Of a DNA stretch of 64,000 nucleotides, positions 43,089 through 51,099 are shown one piece after another. Within the stretch, counting starts at the first letter, position 1. Each line of letters starts with the position of its first letter. The notes under the pieces are model-generated. The model made no database searches. It saw only the letters and a program-made list of their open reading frames with translations, and was not told the DNA's origin. Source of the DNA: Alphaproteobacteria bacterium (GTDB lineage Bacteria; Myxococcota_A; UBA796; CAJQPC01); NCBI GenBank assembly GCA_020632795.1, contig JACKEV010000007.1:558001-622000 (forward strand), in the 5' to 3' direction. A program made the position numbers and the translations under genes.

Positions 43089-44041
43089 CCCTCCCGCTGC
43101 CCTTCACCTGGGCCGAGCTGGTGGATCTCCACGTTGCCGAGCGGGGCGGCCTGACCGAGCTGGTGCGGGTGCTCTATGAGATCCACCCCGGCGCCCTGCC
43201 CGACGACCCCCAGAGCGTGGAGCGCGGCCTGCGCCGCCTTCGGAAGCGGACCGGCCCCGGGGATCGCTACGGGCGGCTGCTGCTGCGGCACTTCGGCCTC
43301 CCCGGCCGGGTGGCGGACCAGGCCCGGGCCCTGGGGCAGTACCACAGCCGGCTCTCCGAGCTGTCGGTGGACGTGCGTCGCGACCAGCTCCGCCTGTGGG
43401 ATCGCCCGCCGGTGTCCGAGTCCGCCGAGGCGGCCTGGATACACCTGGGCCTGGCGACCCTCGCCCACCGGGAGGGCGACCGGGAGGCGATGGCGCGGCG
43501 CCTGGAGCTGGCCGCTCTGGGGGCCGCGCGGGCCGGGGTGCAGGCGGAGATCGAGCTGGCCCTGTTCCAGGCGCGCCGGGTCATGGACGAGGGCGACCCG
43601 GAGGGGGCGCTGGCGCTGCTGGAGCAGGTCCCGCCCCTGCTCGACCAGGTGGAGGATCCCGACGACCGCGCCTGCCTCGTCGCCCGCCGGGTCGACCAGC
43701 GCGCCTACATCCTCAGCCGCCCGTGGCGCGCGCACCCCGAGGTGCTCGCCCAGGCCGAGGCCCTCTACCGCAGCATCCCCGACGACGGCCCGGCCTTCGC
43801 CCGCTTCCGCCGCCACGAGGGCCTGGGGTGGTGCCTCTGGCGCCAGGGTCGCCGCGATGAGGCCCTGCGGCAGGCCACCCTGGCCGCTCAAGCGGCGGGA
43901 GACGGCGGCTACCTGCGGCTGCGCTGCCTCGCCCTGGGCCTGCGGGCGCGCGTCCTCGGGCCGGGCCCCGAGGCGGACGCGCTGAAGAAGCGGGTGGCCC
44001 GGATCCGCGCCGCCCTGGGCGAGGCCGACGCCGACGGCTAA
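43079..44041 (+). CDS. TPR-like helical repeat protein, unknown function
   Basis: 320 residues if the TTG at 43079 is the start (10-bp overlap with the preceding gene). Residues from about 110 onward are paired helices with the TPR look (AAWIHLGLATLAHREGDREA; LALFQARRVMDEGDPEGALA; GLGWCLWRQGRRDEALRQAT). The N-terminal 90 residues (VDLHVAERGGLTELVRVLYE, then a basic RRLRKRTGPGDR) could be DNA-binding or another helical repeat. Likely a protein-interaction scaffold or a regulator with TPR sensor. I cannot assign a partner. Same transcript as the EEP gene is likely. Confidence 0.65.
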   Translation: MALTLPLPFTWAELVDLHVAERGGLTELVRVLYEIHPGALPDDPQSVERGLRRLRKRTGPGDRYGRLLLRHFGLPGRVADQARALGQYHSRLSELSVDVRRDQLRLWDRPPVSESAEAAWIHLGLATLAHREGDREAMARRLELAALGAARAGVQAEIELALFQARRVMDEGDPEGALALLEQVPPLLDQVEDPDDRACLVARRVDQRAYILSRPWRAHPEVLAQAEALYRSIPDDGPAFARFRRHEGLGWCLWRQGRRDEALRQATLAAQAAGDGGYLRLRCLALGLRARVLGPGPEADALKKRVARIRAALGEADADG

Positions 44042-44071
44042 GGGACCCTCGCCTGCTGAGGGGCTTCTCCC

Positions 44072-44914
44072 ATGTGCCGCTTCGTCCTCTACCAGGGCCC
44101 CGAGATCCCCATCGCGGACCTCGTCACCCGGCCCTCCCACTCCATCATCCACCAGAGCTTCAAGGCCCGGGAGCGCGAGGAGCCCCTCAACGGCGACGGC
44201 TTCGGCCTGGCCTGGTACACCCCCGCCCTGAGCGCCGAGCCCGCGCTGTTCCGGTCGATCACGCCGGCCTGGAACAACCAGAACCTCCTCCACCTCGCCC
44301 GGGTGACCACCAGCCGCACCATCCTGGCGCATGTGCGCGCGGCCACCTCGGGGCTCTCGGTCATGGAGACCAACTGCCACCCCTTCGTGTCGGGGCGCTA
44401 CGCCTTCATGCACAACGGCTTCATCGAGGACTTCCACGCCGTGCGCCGCCGCCTGCTGGCGACCCTCTCGGACCGGGCCTTCGGGGTGATCGGCGGCACC
44501 ACCGACAGCGAGCACGCCTTCGCCCTCTGGCTCGACCAGCTCGACGGTGAGGGCGCCGACGCGATGGCGGACGCGATGGCCCGGACCGTCGCCCGGATCG
44601 CCGAGCTGGCGGCCGACACCCACGGCCCCAGCCTCCTGAACCTCGCGGTCACCGACGGGGTCAACGCCGTGGTCAGCCGCTCCACCACCGGGTCGCCCGA
44701 GGGGGCGAACAGCCTCTACGTGCTCAGCGGGCGTCGATACATCTGCAACCCCGATGGGGAGGGCCACACGGAAGAGGCCCACCCCATCGAGTGCTCGGTG
44801 CTGGTGGCCTCGGAGCCCCTGTTCCCGGACCCGGCCTGGCATCGGGTGCCGCCGAACCAGATGGTCGTGCTGCGGGGCACCGGCGACGTCGAGCTGCGGG
44901 ACTGCACCCCATGA
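44072..44914 (+). CDS. Class II glutamine amidotransferase-like protein (YafJ/EgtC type)
   Basis: 280 residues. Met removal would expose C2 as the N-terminal nucleophile (MCRFVLYQG). NGDGFGLAWY, LAHVRAAT, TNCHPF and FMHNGFIEDF are the glutaminase motifs of the Ntn-hydrolase fold, ending with TDSEHAF. Stand-alone members of this group include gamma-glutamyl hydrolases such as EgtC of ergothioneine synthesis and YafJ; no ergothioneine genes are nearby, so the substrate is not known. GAGGGG lies upstream. The stop overlaps the trmH start (ATGA), so the two are translated together. Confidence 0.86.
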   Translation: MCRFVLYQGPEIPIADLVTRPSHSIIHQSFKAREREEPLNGDGFGLAWYTPALSAEPALFRSITPAWNNQNLLHLARVTTSRTILAHVRAATSGLSVMETNCHPFVSGRYAFMHNGFIEDFHAVRRRLLATLSDRAFGVIGGTTDSEHAFALWLDQLDGEGADAMADAMARTVARIAELAADTHGPSLLNLAVTDGVNAVVSRSTTGSPEGANSLYVLSGRRYICNPDGEGHTEEAHPIECSVLVASEPLFPDPAWHRVPPNQMVVLRGTGDVELRDCTP

Positions 44915-45576
44915 CCGCGGCGCTGCTCGACCGCCTGCCCGAGGCCCTGCGCCCCCTGGCCGCCGACCTGCCTGCCCGCCGGGTCGCCCTGGCCCTGGAC
45001 CTGCTGGACCGCCGCCTCAACGGGGTCGCGGTGCTCGCGGAGGCCGTGCACCGCCGCCACAACGTCTCCGCCATCCTGCGCACCGCCGAGGGCTTCGGGG
45101 TGCACGAGGCCCACCTCATCACCACCGAGCGCTTCCGGCCCTCCAAGGGCGCGGCCAAGGGGGCGGAGCGCTGGCTGTCCCTGCGCATCCACCCTGAGAC
45201 CGGGCCCTGCCTGCGCGCCCTCCAGGAGCGGGGCTTCGCGGTGTACGTGGCCGACCTGGACGACGCGGCGGTCGCGCCCTGGGCGGTGCCCGTCGATCGG
45301 CCCCTCGCGGTGCTGTTCGGCGCCGAGCTGTCCGGGGTCTCCCCCGAGGCCCGCGCGGCGGCCGACGGCGTGGTCTGCATCCCCATGCACGGGGTCACCC
45401 AGTCCCTGAACGTGGCGGCGGCGGCGGCGGTCACCCTGAACCACCTCTGCGAGCGCCGCCGGCAGGTGCCCGGGGCGGTCGGGATCCAGGGCGAGGCCCG
45501 CGAGGTCTTCCTGCGGCGCTTCCTGGAGCGGGAGCGAAGTCGCCGGCAGGCCACGGCGGTGACCCACCCGCAGTAG
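44911..45576 (+). CDS. trmH: SPOUT-class tRNA (guanosine-2'-O-)methyltransferase, TrmH-like
   Basis: 221 residues from the ATG in ATGA overlap. The three SPOUT motifs are visible: HNVSAILRTAEGFGVHEAH (motif 1, catalytic Arg), AVLFGAELSGVSPEA (motif 2) and CIPMHGVTQSLNVAAAAAV (motif 3), which form the deep trefoil knot that binds S-adenosylmethionine. The helical N- and C-terminal extensions fit TrmH, which methylates G18 in the tRNA D loop, better than shorter TrmL or the rRNA enzyme RlmB with an L30e-like domain. The C-terminal basic region (RRFLERERSRRQA) would contact tRNA. Converges on the TPR gene with a 3-bp gap. Confidence 0.87.
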   Translation: MTAALLDRLPEALRPLAADLPARRVALALDLLDRRLNGVAVLAEAVHRRHNVSAILRTAEGFGVHEAHLITTERFRPSKGAAKGAERWLSLRIHPETGPCLRALQERGFAVYVADLDDAAVAPWAVPVDRPLAVLFGAELSGVSPEARAAADGVVCIPMHGVTQSLNVAAAAAVTLNHLCERRRQVPGAVGIQGEAREVFLRRFLERERSRRQATAVTHPQ

Positions 45577-45579
45577 GCG

Positions 45580-46908
45580 CTACGCCGAGCCGGGGAAGGC
45601 CTCGCCCAGCAGCGTGCGGCGGGGGTCGCCGTCGGAGAGGCCCGCGGCCAGCCCGCGCACCATGCCCGTGGTCTCGGGGTCGTTGTGGTTTCGGGCGACC
45701 AGGGCGTCCAGGTAGGCCTCGAACCAGGTGGGCTCCTGGAGGCTGCGCTTGATGCGGGCGACCAGCTCGCTGGCCCGGCGGGGCTCGACGCGGTCCTCCA
45801 GGTAGATGCGGGCGAGCATGCGCCCGGCGTCCACGTCGAAGGGCAGGCTGCCGCACTTGCCGGAGGTGCAGTTGTGGGTGAGCCCGGCCTCCAGGGCCTG
45901 GGCGGCCTCGACGCGCTTGCCGGCCTTGAGCCTGCAGCGGGCCATCAGCTTGTAGAGGCCCATCTGGCGGGAGTTTCGGGAGACCAGGGCGCGGGCGAGC
46001 TCGTCGGCCTCGGCCAGCTTGCCCTGGCCCTCCAGCAGGGAGGCCTTGAGGGCGCCCAGCTCGACGTCCTCCGGCGCGTCGGCGAGGGCGCGCTCCACCA
46101 CGGCGAGGGCGTCGTCCAGGCGGCGCTGCCCGGCGAGGGCCTGGGCGAGCATCACCGCGGTGTGGTGGACGCCGACCCGCTGGTGGCCGAACGTGGCGGC
46201 GAAGGCCTCCAGGTCGCTGGCGGCCAGCCCCAGGCGGCCCAGGAACATCGCCCCCCGCGCGCGTTCGAAGCGGGCGACCGGGTCCTGCTCGACGAAGCCG
46301 CCCAGGATGTCGATGGCGTGCTCGGCGGCGCCGTCGTCGATGGCGACCACCGCGGTGGCGTACTCGGGGCCCAGCTCGGCCATGCGCTGGCGGATGTCGT
46401 CGGGGTAGTTCTCCAGGAGCATCGCGAAGCGCAGCCGGGGATCGCTGGGGGGCAGGGCGTAGAGGGGGTCGGCGTCCGGGGGCAGCTCCTCGGAGAGCAC
46501 GCCGCCGGCCACCCCGGGCAGGCCGCCGGTGAGCGCGCCGCCGAAGGCCCCGCCCGGGGCGCCGAGGGTCGCCTTGGGCTTTCGGGCCTCGCGCGCCTCC
46601 TGCCGGGCCTCGCGCAGGGCGCGGCGGGCGCCCTTCATCTCCGGGTCCCCGGGATCGGCGAAGGACTGGGCCAGCTCCAGGTGCTCCTGGGCCCTGGCCT
46701 CCTCACCGGCGCGGGCGTAGCCCACCGCCACCTGGATGTTCATGCGCTTGAGGCCGTCCCGGGCGCCAGCGCGCACCGCGTCGGCGCGCTCGCCGGTGAG
46801 GGTGTTCACCGCGTCCCGCGCGCGCACGTACTCGCCGCGCTCGAGCAGGGCCTCCGCGCGGGCGAGCTTGTCCTCCTCAGAGGGGAACAGCCAGGACAAC
46901 AACCCCAT
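45580..46908 (-). CDS. Cytoplasmic TPR-like protein downstream of deformylase
   Basis: 442 residues, no signal peptide. An N-terminal helical part (DKLARAEALLERGEYVRARD), a Gly-rich linker about 112-140 (GAPGGAFGGALTGGLPG), and a long run of helix pairs with TPR spacing (LAQALAGQRRLDDALAVVER; LKASLLEGQGKLAEADELAR; LMARCRLKAGKRVEAAQALE). HNCTSGKCGSLPFD near 350 has two Cys and may bind a metal. Function unknown. Its ATG lies 3 nt after the def stop and its ribosome binding site GAGGAG is inside def, so expression depends on def transcription. Confidence 0.7.
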   Translation of the reverse strand: MGLLSWLFPSEEDKLARAEALLERGEYVRARDAVNTLTGERADAVRAGARDGLKRMNIQVAVGYARAGEEARAQEHLELAQSFADPGDPEMKGARRALREARQEAREARKPKATLGAPGGAFGGALTGGLPGVAGGVLSEELPPDADPLYALPPSDPRLRFAMLLENYPDDIRQRMAELGPEYATAVVAIDDGAAEHAIDILGGFVEQDPVARFERARGAMFLGRLGLAASDLEAFAATFGHQRVGVHHTAVMLAQALAGQRRLDDALAVVERALADAPEDVELGALKASLLEGQGKLAEADELARALVSRNSRQMGLYKLMARCRLKAGKRVEAAQALEAGLTHNCTSGKCGSLPFDVDAGRMLARIYLEDRVEPRRASELVARIKRSLQEPTWFEAYLDALVARNHNDPETTGMVRGLAAGLSDGDPRRTLLGEAFPGSA

Positions 46909-46911
46909 CGC

Positions 46912-47436
46912 TCACTCCTCGGACGGCTGGAAGTCGGGATCCAGCGGACCATAGCGCCGGTAGTTCGGGAGGAAGGCCAGGGTGCGCGTGTCGCAGCGGT
47001 CGACGTACAGCACCCCGTCGAGGTGGTCGCACTCGTGCTGGACGACGATGGCGTCGAAGTCCGAGGCCATGAAGTCGAGGGGCTGGCCCTGCTCGTCGAG
47101 GGCCTGCACGCGCACCTGGGCGCAGCGGTCCACCGCCGCCCGCATCTCCGGCACCGAGAGGCAGCCTTCGAAGGAGCGCACGGCGGTGCTCGTCAGGAAG
47201 GTGATCTCCGGGTTGATCAGCACCATCTCCTGGCCGGACTGCTCCAGGATGACGAGCCGGATCGACTGGTGGACCTGGGGCGCGGCCAGGCCCACGCCGT
47301 CGTAGTCCGCCATCGTCTCGCGCATGTCGGCGATGAGCTGCTGGACCGCCGGGGAGCGGATCTGATCGGGGGGGATGGGGTCCGCGACGCGCCTCAAGAC
47401 GGGGTGCCCCAGGGTCGCGATTCTGAGGATGGCCAT
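46912..47436 (-). CDS. def: Peptide deformylase
   Basis: Removes the formyl group from the N-terminal Met of new proteins. With the start at 47436 the product has 174 residues; motifs are GVGLAAPQ (about 47-54), EGCLS with C92, and QHECDHLDG with H134-E135 and H138 as Fe/Zn ligands and general base, all intact. A second ATG at 47442 gives two more residues. I prefer 47436 because a TAGGTT -10 lies exactly 7 nt upstream and no Shine-Dalgarno is seen before either. Divergent from the ferredoxin gene; followed by a coupled TPR gene rather than the common fmt. Confidence 0.92.
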   Translation of the reverse strand: MAILRIATLGHPVLRRVADPIPPDQIRSPAVQQLIADMRETMADYDGVGLAAPQVHQSIRLVILEQSGQEMVLINPEITFLTSTAVRSFEGCLSVPEMRAAVDRCAQVRVQALDEQGQPLDFMASDFDAIVVQHECDHLDGVLYVDRCDTRTLAFLPNYRRYGPLDPDFQPSEE

Positions 47437-47443
47437 GTCCATG

Positions 47444-47472
47444 AACCTATACACCTCGGGCGGCCGTGTACA
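47444..47472 (-). promoter_or_regulatory. Promoter of def, leaderless type
   Basis: TGTACA (47472-47467) and TAGGTT (47449-47444) with a 17-bp spacer on the minus strand; the -10 ends 7 nt before the ATG at 47436, so the transcript would start at or next to the start codon. Confidence 0.5.
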
Positions 47473-47486
47473 GCGCCTCGCCGCGC

Positions 47487-47514
47487 TTGCTCCGGGGAGC
47501 GGAGGTGTTAGGTT
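47487..47514 (+). promoter_or_regulatory. Promoter of the ferredoxin gene
   Basis: TTGCTC (47487-47492) and TAGGTT (47509-47514) with a 16-bp spacer. The leader of about 45 nt contains AGGAG before the GTG start at 47565. Confidence 0.45.
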
Positions 47515-47564
47515 CCGCTCCCGTCGGCCAGACGCCGACCCTCCCATCGTCCAGGAGCCCCGCC

Positions 47565-47822
47565 GTGCCTGATCCGTCCGAGAAGTGGGAAGACAACGTC
47601 CCCGGGCACTCCGTCATCAGCGGCAAGCGCGTGTCGTTCTACGTCGACAAGGAGTGCATCCTCTGCTCGGTGTGCTCCGACGCGGCCCCCAACAACTTCC
47701 GCATGTCCGACGATGAGGACCACGACATCTGCTACAAGCAGCCCGAGGACGACGAGGAGCTGGAGCAGTGCTACGAGGCGATGGAGAACTGCCCCGTCGA
47801 GGCCATCGGCGACGACGGTTAG
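47565..47822 (+). CDS. Small ferredoxin-like [4Fe-4S] protein
   Basis: 85 residues from a GTG with AGGAG upstream. C31-x-x-C34-x-x-C37 and a distant C76-P77 form the classic single [4Fe-4S] cluster set of monocluster ferredoxins (CILCSVC ... NCPVEAI). Two extra Cys (C56, C69) lie between. The N-terminal 25 residues precede the fold (SEKWEDNVPGHSVISG). The protein is highly acidic (DDEDHD, EDDEELE), as usual for electron carriers. Partner oxidoreductase is not identifiable from context. Confidence 0.88.
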   Translation: MPDPSEKWEDNVPGHSVISGKRVSFYVDKECILCSVCSDAAPNNFRMSDDEDHDICYKQPEDDEELEQCYEAMENCPVEAIGDDG

Positions 47823-47835
47823 GCCGGGTCCCGGG

Positions 47836-48762
47836 TCACTCCGCGTAGCCTGCGATGGTCTGGGCCAGGGACGAGAAGTCCTGGTTCGCGCAGCCGCTGC
47901 CGTCGTCCGCCTCGATGGGCGCGTAGGCCCCGCCCGTGGTGTCGGCGGCGGTCAGGAGTCGTGAGATCCCCCAGGGGGTCCCGCCGCCGGAGTTGCACGC
48001 CAGGCTGTTGTTGTCCCGGTCGTAGTCCGGCCCGACCACGACGAAGATCGGCTCGACCCCGGCGTCGCTGAACAGCGAGAGGTAGAGCGAGGGGTCATCC
48101 TCGCCCTGGTTGAGGCGCCGCGAGTAGTCCCCCTCATCGGTGATCATGAAGACCACCAGCGGCACGCCCGTGCGCCCCAGGCCCGAGGTCGCGCCGTTGA
48201 AGCCCAGGGTGCCGTCGCTGCAGTCGGCGAGGGTGCCGCCGGCGCCGGTGCAGGCGTCGAGCCAGGCGGCCTCCAGCATCTCCTCGTTCCCGCTTCCGCA
48301 GCGGCCCTCCCAGGCCTCGACCCCGCACACGCAGTCGAGGACCTCCACGGAGACCTGCGTGATCGGGTCGCCGCAGGTGTAGCTGGGGACCGAGGGCAGG
48401 CTGTTGACGTTCCAGCAGGTGGCCTCGCAGTACACCGCCTCGGTCATGGCGAGGGCAGGGAGCTGCTCCGGGGAGAGCGCGCCGGTGAGGAGCTGGCCGC
48501 CCAGGACCTCGACGTCGCTGGTGGTCAGGCCGACGCGGTAGTCGACGCCGTCTGCGTCCAGCGCGGCGATGAGGTCCCGGGCCAGCTCGGCCACCCCCTG
48601 GGAGGAGTCCGACATCGAGGAGCTGTTGTCGAGGACGAACAGCACGTCGAGCTGGGGGGTCCCCCCGCCGCTGGTGTCGTCGGGCTCGCCGGTGTCGTCC
48701 TTGCCGCCGGCGCAGGCGAGGGCCATCGCGAGGGCCATCGCGAAGAGGGTGCGGGTCGTCAT
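47836..48762 (-). CDS. VWA-like lipoprotein
   Basis: 308 residues. Signal peptide with lipobox ALAC, then a short Asp/Gly/Thr-rich linker (GKDDTGEPDDTSGGG). The von Willebrand A start is clear: LDVLFVLDNSSSMSDS gives the metal-site D-x-S-x-S, and VVFMITDEGDYS is the later MIDAS Asp. Inserted segment about 105-190 holds several Cys pairs (YCEATCW, DCVCGVEAWEGRC). Likely a surface adhesion or protein-binding module that uses Mg2+ or Ca2+. GGAGG lies 4 nt before the ATG. Convergent with the ferredoxin gene. Confidence 0.85.
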   Translation of the reverse strand: MTTRTLFAMALAMALACAGGKDDTGEPDDTSGGGTPQLDVLFVLDNSSSMSDSSQGVAELARDLIAALDADGVDYRVGLTTSDVEVLGGQLLTGALSPEQLPALAMTEAVYCEATCWNVNSLPSVPSYTCGDPITQVSVEVLDCVCGVEAWEGRCGSGNEEMLEAAWLDACTGAGGTLADCSDGTLGFNGATSGLGRTGVPLVVFMITDEGDYSRRLNQGEDDPSLYLSLFSDAGVEPIFVVVGPDYDRDNNSLACNSGGGTPWGISRLLTAADTTGGAYAPIEADDGSGCANQDFSSLAQTIAGYAE

Positions 48763-48874
48763 CTTGCCTCCTGCCCATGCAGACTACCGGACAGCGCGGC
48801 GGTTCGACAGGGTTCGGACAACCGTCGCGCTTGAGGCCGGGTAGAGTGGGGCACCATCCGCCAGGAATGCTGCC

Positions 48875-51004
48875 ATGAACGCAAGAAGCGCCCTGCCCCT
48901 CCTCCTCCTAACGCTCCCCTCCCTCAGCCGCGCCGAGATCGTCGTGGCGGTCGAGACCGGCTCCTCCTCGTCCAGCGCGGCCGACCTCGCCGCGCAGCTC
49001 AACGACGACACGTACTTCGACTTCACCGCGACGGTGGTGTCGGCCGGAGACATCGACTCGGCGGCTGAGCTTGCGAACTATGACGTCGTGATCCTGGGGG
49101 ACTCCGGGTACGGGGACTACGACTGGGACACCACGCTCACCGGCGCCCTCAACACCTGGGTCAGCTCGGGCCAGGGCGGGGTGATCGGCACGAGCTGGCT
49201 GGACTACTTCCTGCAGAGCGGCAGCCTGGCGGACAGCATGGACACGCTGCTGCCCACCGACATCAACAACGGCCGCTCCGGCTACTGCTCGTCGGGGGCC
49301 ACGCTCACGGTCACGACGGCCCACGACGTGACCGACGGCATCACCTCGTTCACAGTGCCCGGCAGCTACGTCGAGGCGTCGGCGTATGGCTCCGACGCGA
49401 CCAACGGGCAGGTGCTGGCCACGGTCAGCGGGAGCTGCTCCGATGGTGGGGTCAACGTGGTGGTGGTGGGCGAGCTGGGCTCCGGCCGCATCGCCTACCT
49501 GGGGCCGCTCTACTTCGGAAACACGTCCTCCTACAACAACACGGGCCTGCGCAGCGGTGACGCCGATCGCCTGCTGGAGCAGACCGTCAACTGGGTGGGC
49601 TGCAACTCCAGCACGGACTCTGACGGCGACGGCGTCGGCGACGCCTGCGACAACTGCCCCTCGATCGCCAACGCCAGCCAGGCCGACGCCGACGACGACG
49701 GCGACGGCGACGACTGCGACGTCTGCACCGACGTCGACGGCGACGGGTACGGGGACACCTCCTACAGCGCGACCACCTGCACCGCCGACTGCGACGACAC
49801 GGACGCGAGCGTCAACCCGGGGGCCGTGGAGGTCTGGTACGACGGGGTGGACGCGGACTGCGACGGCGCGGGGGACTACGACGCGGACGGGGACAGCTAC
49901 GACAGCGACGCCTACAGCGGCACGGACTGCGACGACACGGACGCGAGCGTCAACCCGGGGGCCGTGGAGGTCTGGTACGACGGCGTGGACGCGGACTGCG
50001 ACGGCGGGGGGGACTACGACGCGGACGGGGACAGCTACGACAGCGACGGGTACGGGGGCACGGACTGCGACGACACGAGCGCGAGCGTGAACCCGAGCGC
50101 GTCGGAGGTCTGGTACGACGGTGTGGACGCGGACTGCGACGGTGCGGGGGACTACGACGCGGACGGGGACGGCTTCGACCATGACGGGTACGGGGGCACG
50201 GACTGCGATGACACGAACGGGAGCGTGAACCCGAGCGCCTCGGAAGTCTGGTACGACGGCGTGGACGCGGACTGTGACGGGGCGGGGGACTACGACGCGG
50301 ACGGGGACGGCCACGACAGCGACGCCTACGGCGGCGACGACTGCGACGACGCCAACGCCAGCGTCTACACCGGCGCCCCCGAGCTGGCCGACGGGCTGGA
50401 CAACGACTGCGACGGGCACGACGAGACCCACGACGCGGACGGTGACGGGCTGGACGTGCTCGGTGAGGCGGCCGCCGGCACCGACCCGAACAACCCGGAC
50501 ACCGACGGCGACGGCCTCACGGACGGTGAGGAGGTCAACGACTACGGCACCGATCCGCTGCTGGAGGACACCGACGGCGGCGGCACCGCCGACGGCCTGG
50601 AGGTGCTCGCCGACGGCACCGACCCCCTCGACCCCAGCGACGACATCGACGACGACACGGACACCGACGGGGACGGCCTGACGGACCGCGACGAGCTGGT
50701 GCTCGGCACGGACCGCCTCGACGAGGACACCGATGACGACGGCCTCACGGACGGGGAGGAGGTCAACGACCACGGCACCGATCCGCTGCTGGAGGACACC
50801 GACGGCGGCGGCCTGCCGGACGGCGAAGAGGTCGAGCTGGGGCGCGACCCCCTCGACCCCTCCGACGACGTCGGCGACAGCGGCCTGGTGGACGACACCG
50901 GCGGGGGCGGCGCGGACAAGGGCTGCGGCTGCGGGACCTCCGGGGGCTCCGGTGCCTGGCTGGCGCTGGCGCTGCTCGCCGCGCTGCGCCGTCGCCGCCG
51001 CTGA
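48875..51004 (+). CDS. Surface protein with ThuA-like domain, MopE repeats and MYXO-CTERM-type tail (copy 1)
   Basis: 709 residues. Cleavable signal peptide (SALPLLLLTLPSLSRA). Residues about 20-245 form an alpha/beta domain (YDVVILGDSGYGDYDW, TWVSSGQGGVIGTSWLDYFL) of ThuA/GATase-like shape, without a recognisable catalytic Cys. Then a thrombospondin type 3 step (DSDGDGVGDACDNCP), five repeats of 46 residues encoded by units of exactly 138 bp (starting 49787, 49925, 50063, 50201, 50339), then TSP3-like DTDGDGLTDGEEVN steps. The end, DKGCGCGTSGGSGAW plus hydrophobic helix and RRRRR, is a MYXO-CTERM sorting signal processed by a myxosortase. A TAGAGT box lies at 48842-48847. Ca-binding surface protein. 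Confidence 0.88.
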   Translation: MNARSALPLLLLTLPSLSRAEIVVAVETGSSSSSAADLAAQLNDDTYFDFTATVVSAGDIDSAAELANYDVVILGDSGYGDYDWDTTLTGALNTWVSSGQGGVIGTSWLDYFLQSGSLADSMDTLLPTDINNGRSGYCSSGATLTVTTAHDVTDGITSFTVPGSYVEASAYGSDATNGQVLATVSGSCSDGGVNVVVVGELGSGRIAYLGPLYFGNTSSYNNTGLRSGDADRLLEQTVNWVGCNSSTDSDGDGVGDACDNCPSIANASQADADDDGDGDDCDVCTDVDGDGYGDTSYSATTCTADCDDTDASVNPGAVEVWYDGVDADCDGAGDYDADGDSYDSDAYSGTDCDDTDASVNPGAVEVWYDGVDADCDGGGDYDADGDSYDSDGYGGTDCDDTSASVNPSASEVWYDGVDADCDGAGDYDADGDGFDHDGYGGTDCDDTNGSVNPSASEVWYDGVDADCDGAGDYDADGDGHDSDAYGGDDCDDANASVYTGAPELADGLDNDCDGHDETHDADGDGLDVLGEAAAGTDPNNPDTDGDGLTDGEEVNDYGTDPLLEDTDGGGTADGLEVLADGTDPLDPSDDIDDDTDTDGDGLTDRDELVLGTDRLDEDTDDDGLTDGEEVNDHGTDPLLEDTDGGGLPDGEEVELGRDPLDPSDDVGDSGLVDDTGGGGADKGCGCGTSGGSGAWLALALLAALRRRRR
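49787..50476 (+). repeat. Five tandem 138-bp coding repeats
   Basis: Each unit starts with GACTGCGACGACAC or a close variant and encodes DCDD..VNP..EVWYDGVDADCDG..DYDADGD. The first two units are nearly identical at DNA level, which points to recent unit duplication. The period keeps the reading frame. Confidence 0.85.
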
Positions 51005-51099
51005 GCAGCCTCAGGGCAGCGCCGCCTCATGGTGGACCTGCGCAGCGAATCCATCAGGACCGAGGAGTGCACAGGTTAGGATGCCCCTTTGAGGGGAAC

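Noticed and set aside
45580..47822. The def-ferredoxin region as part of an iron-sulfur operon
   Set aside because: def and ferredoxin are divergent with separate promoters and there is no other Fe-S gene.
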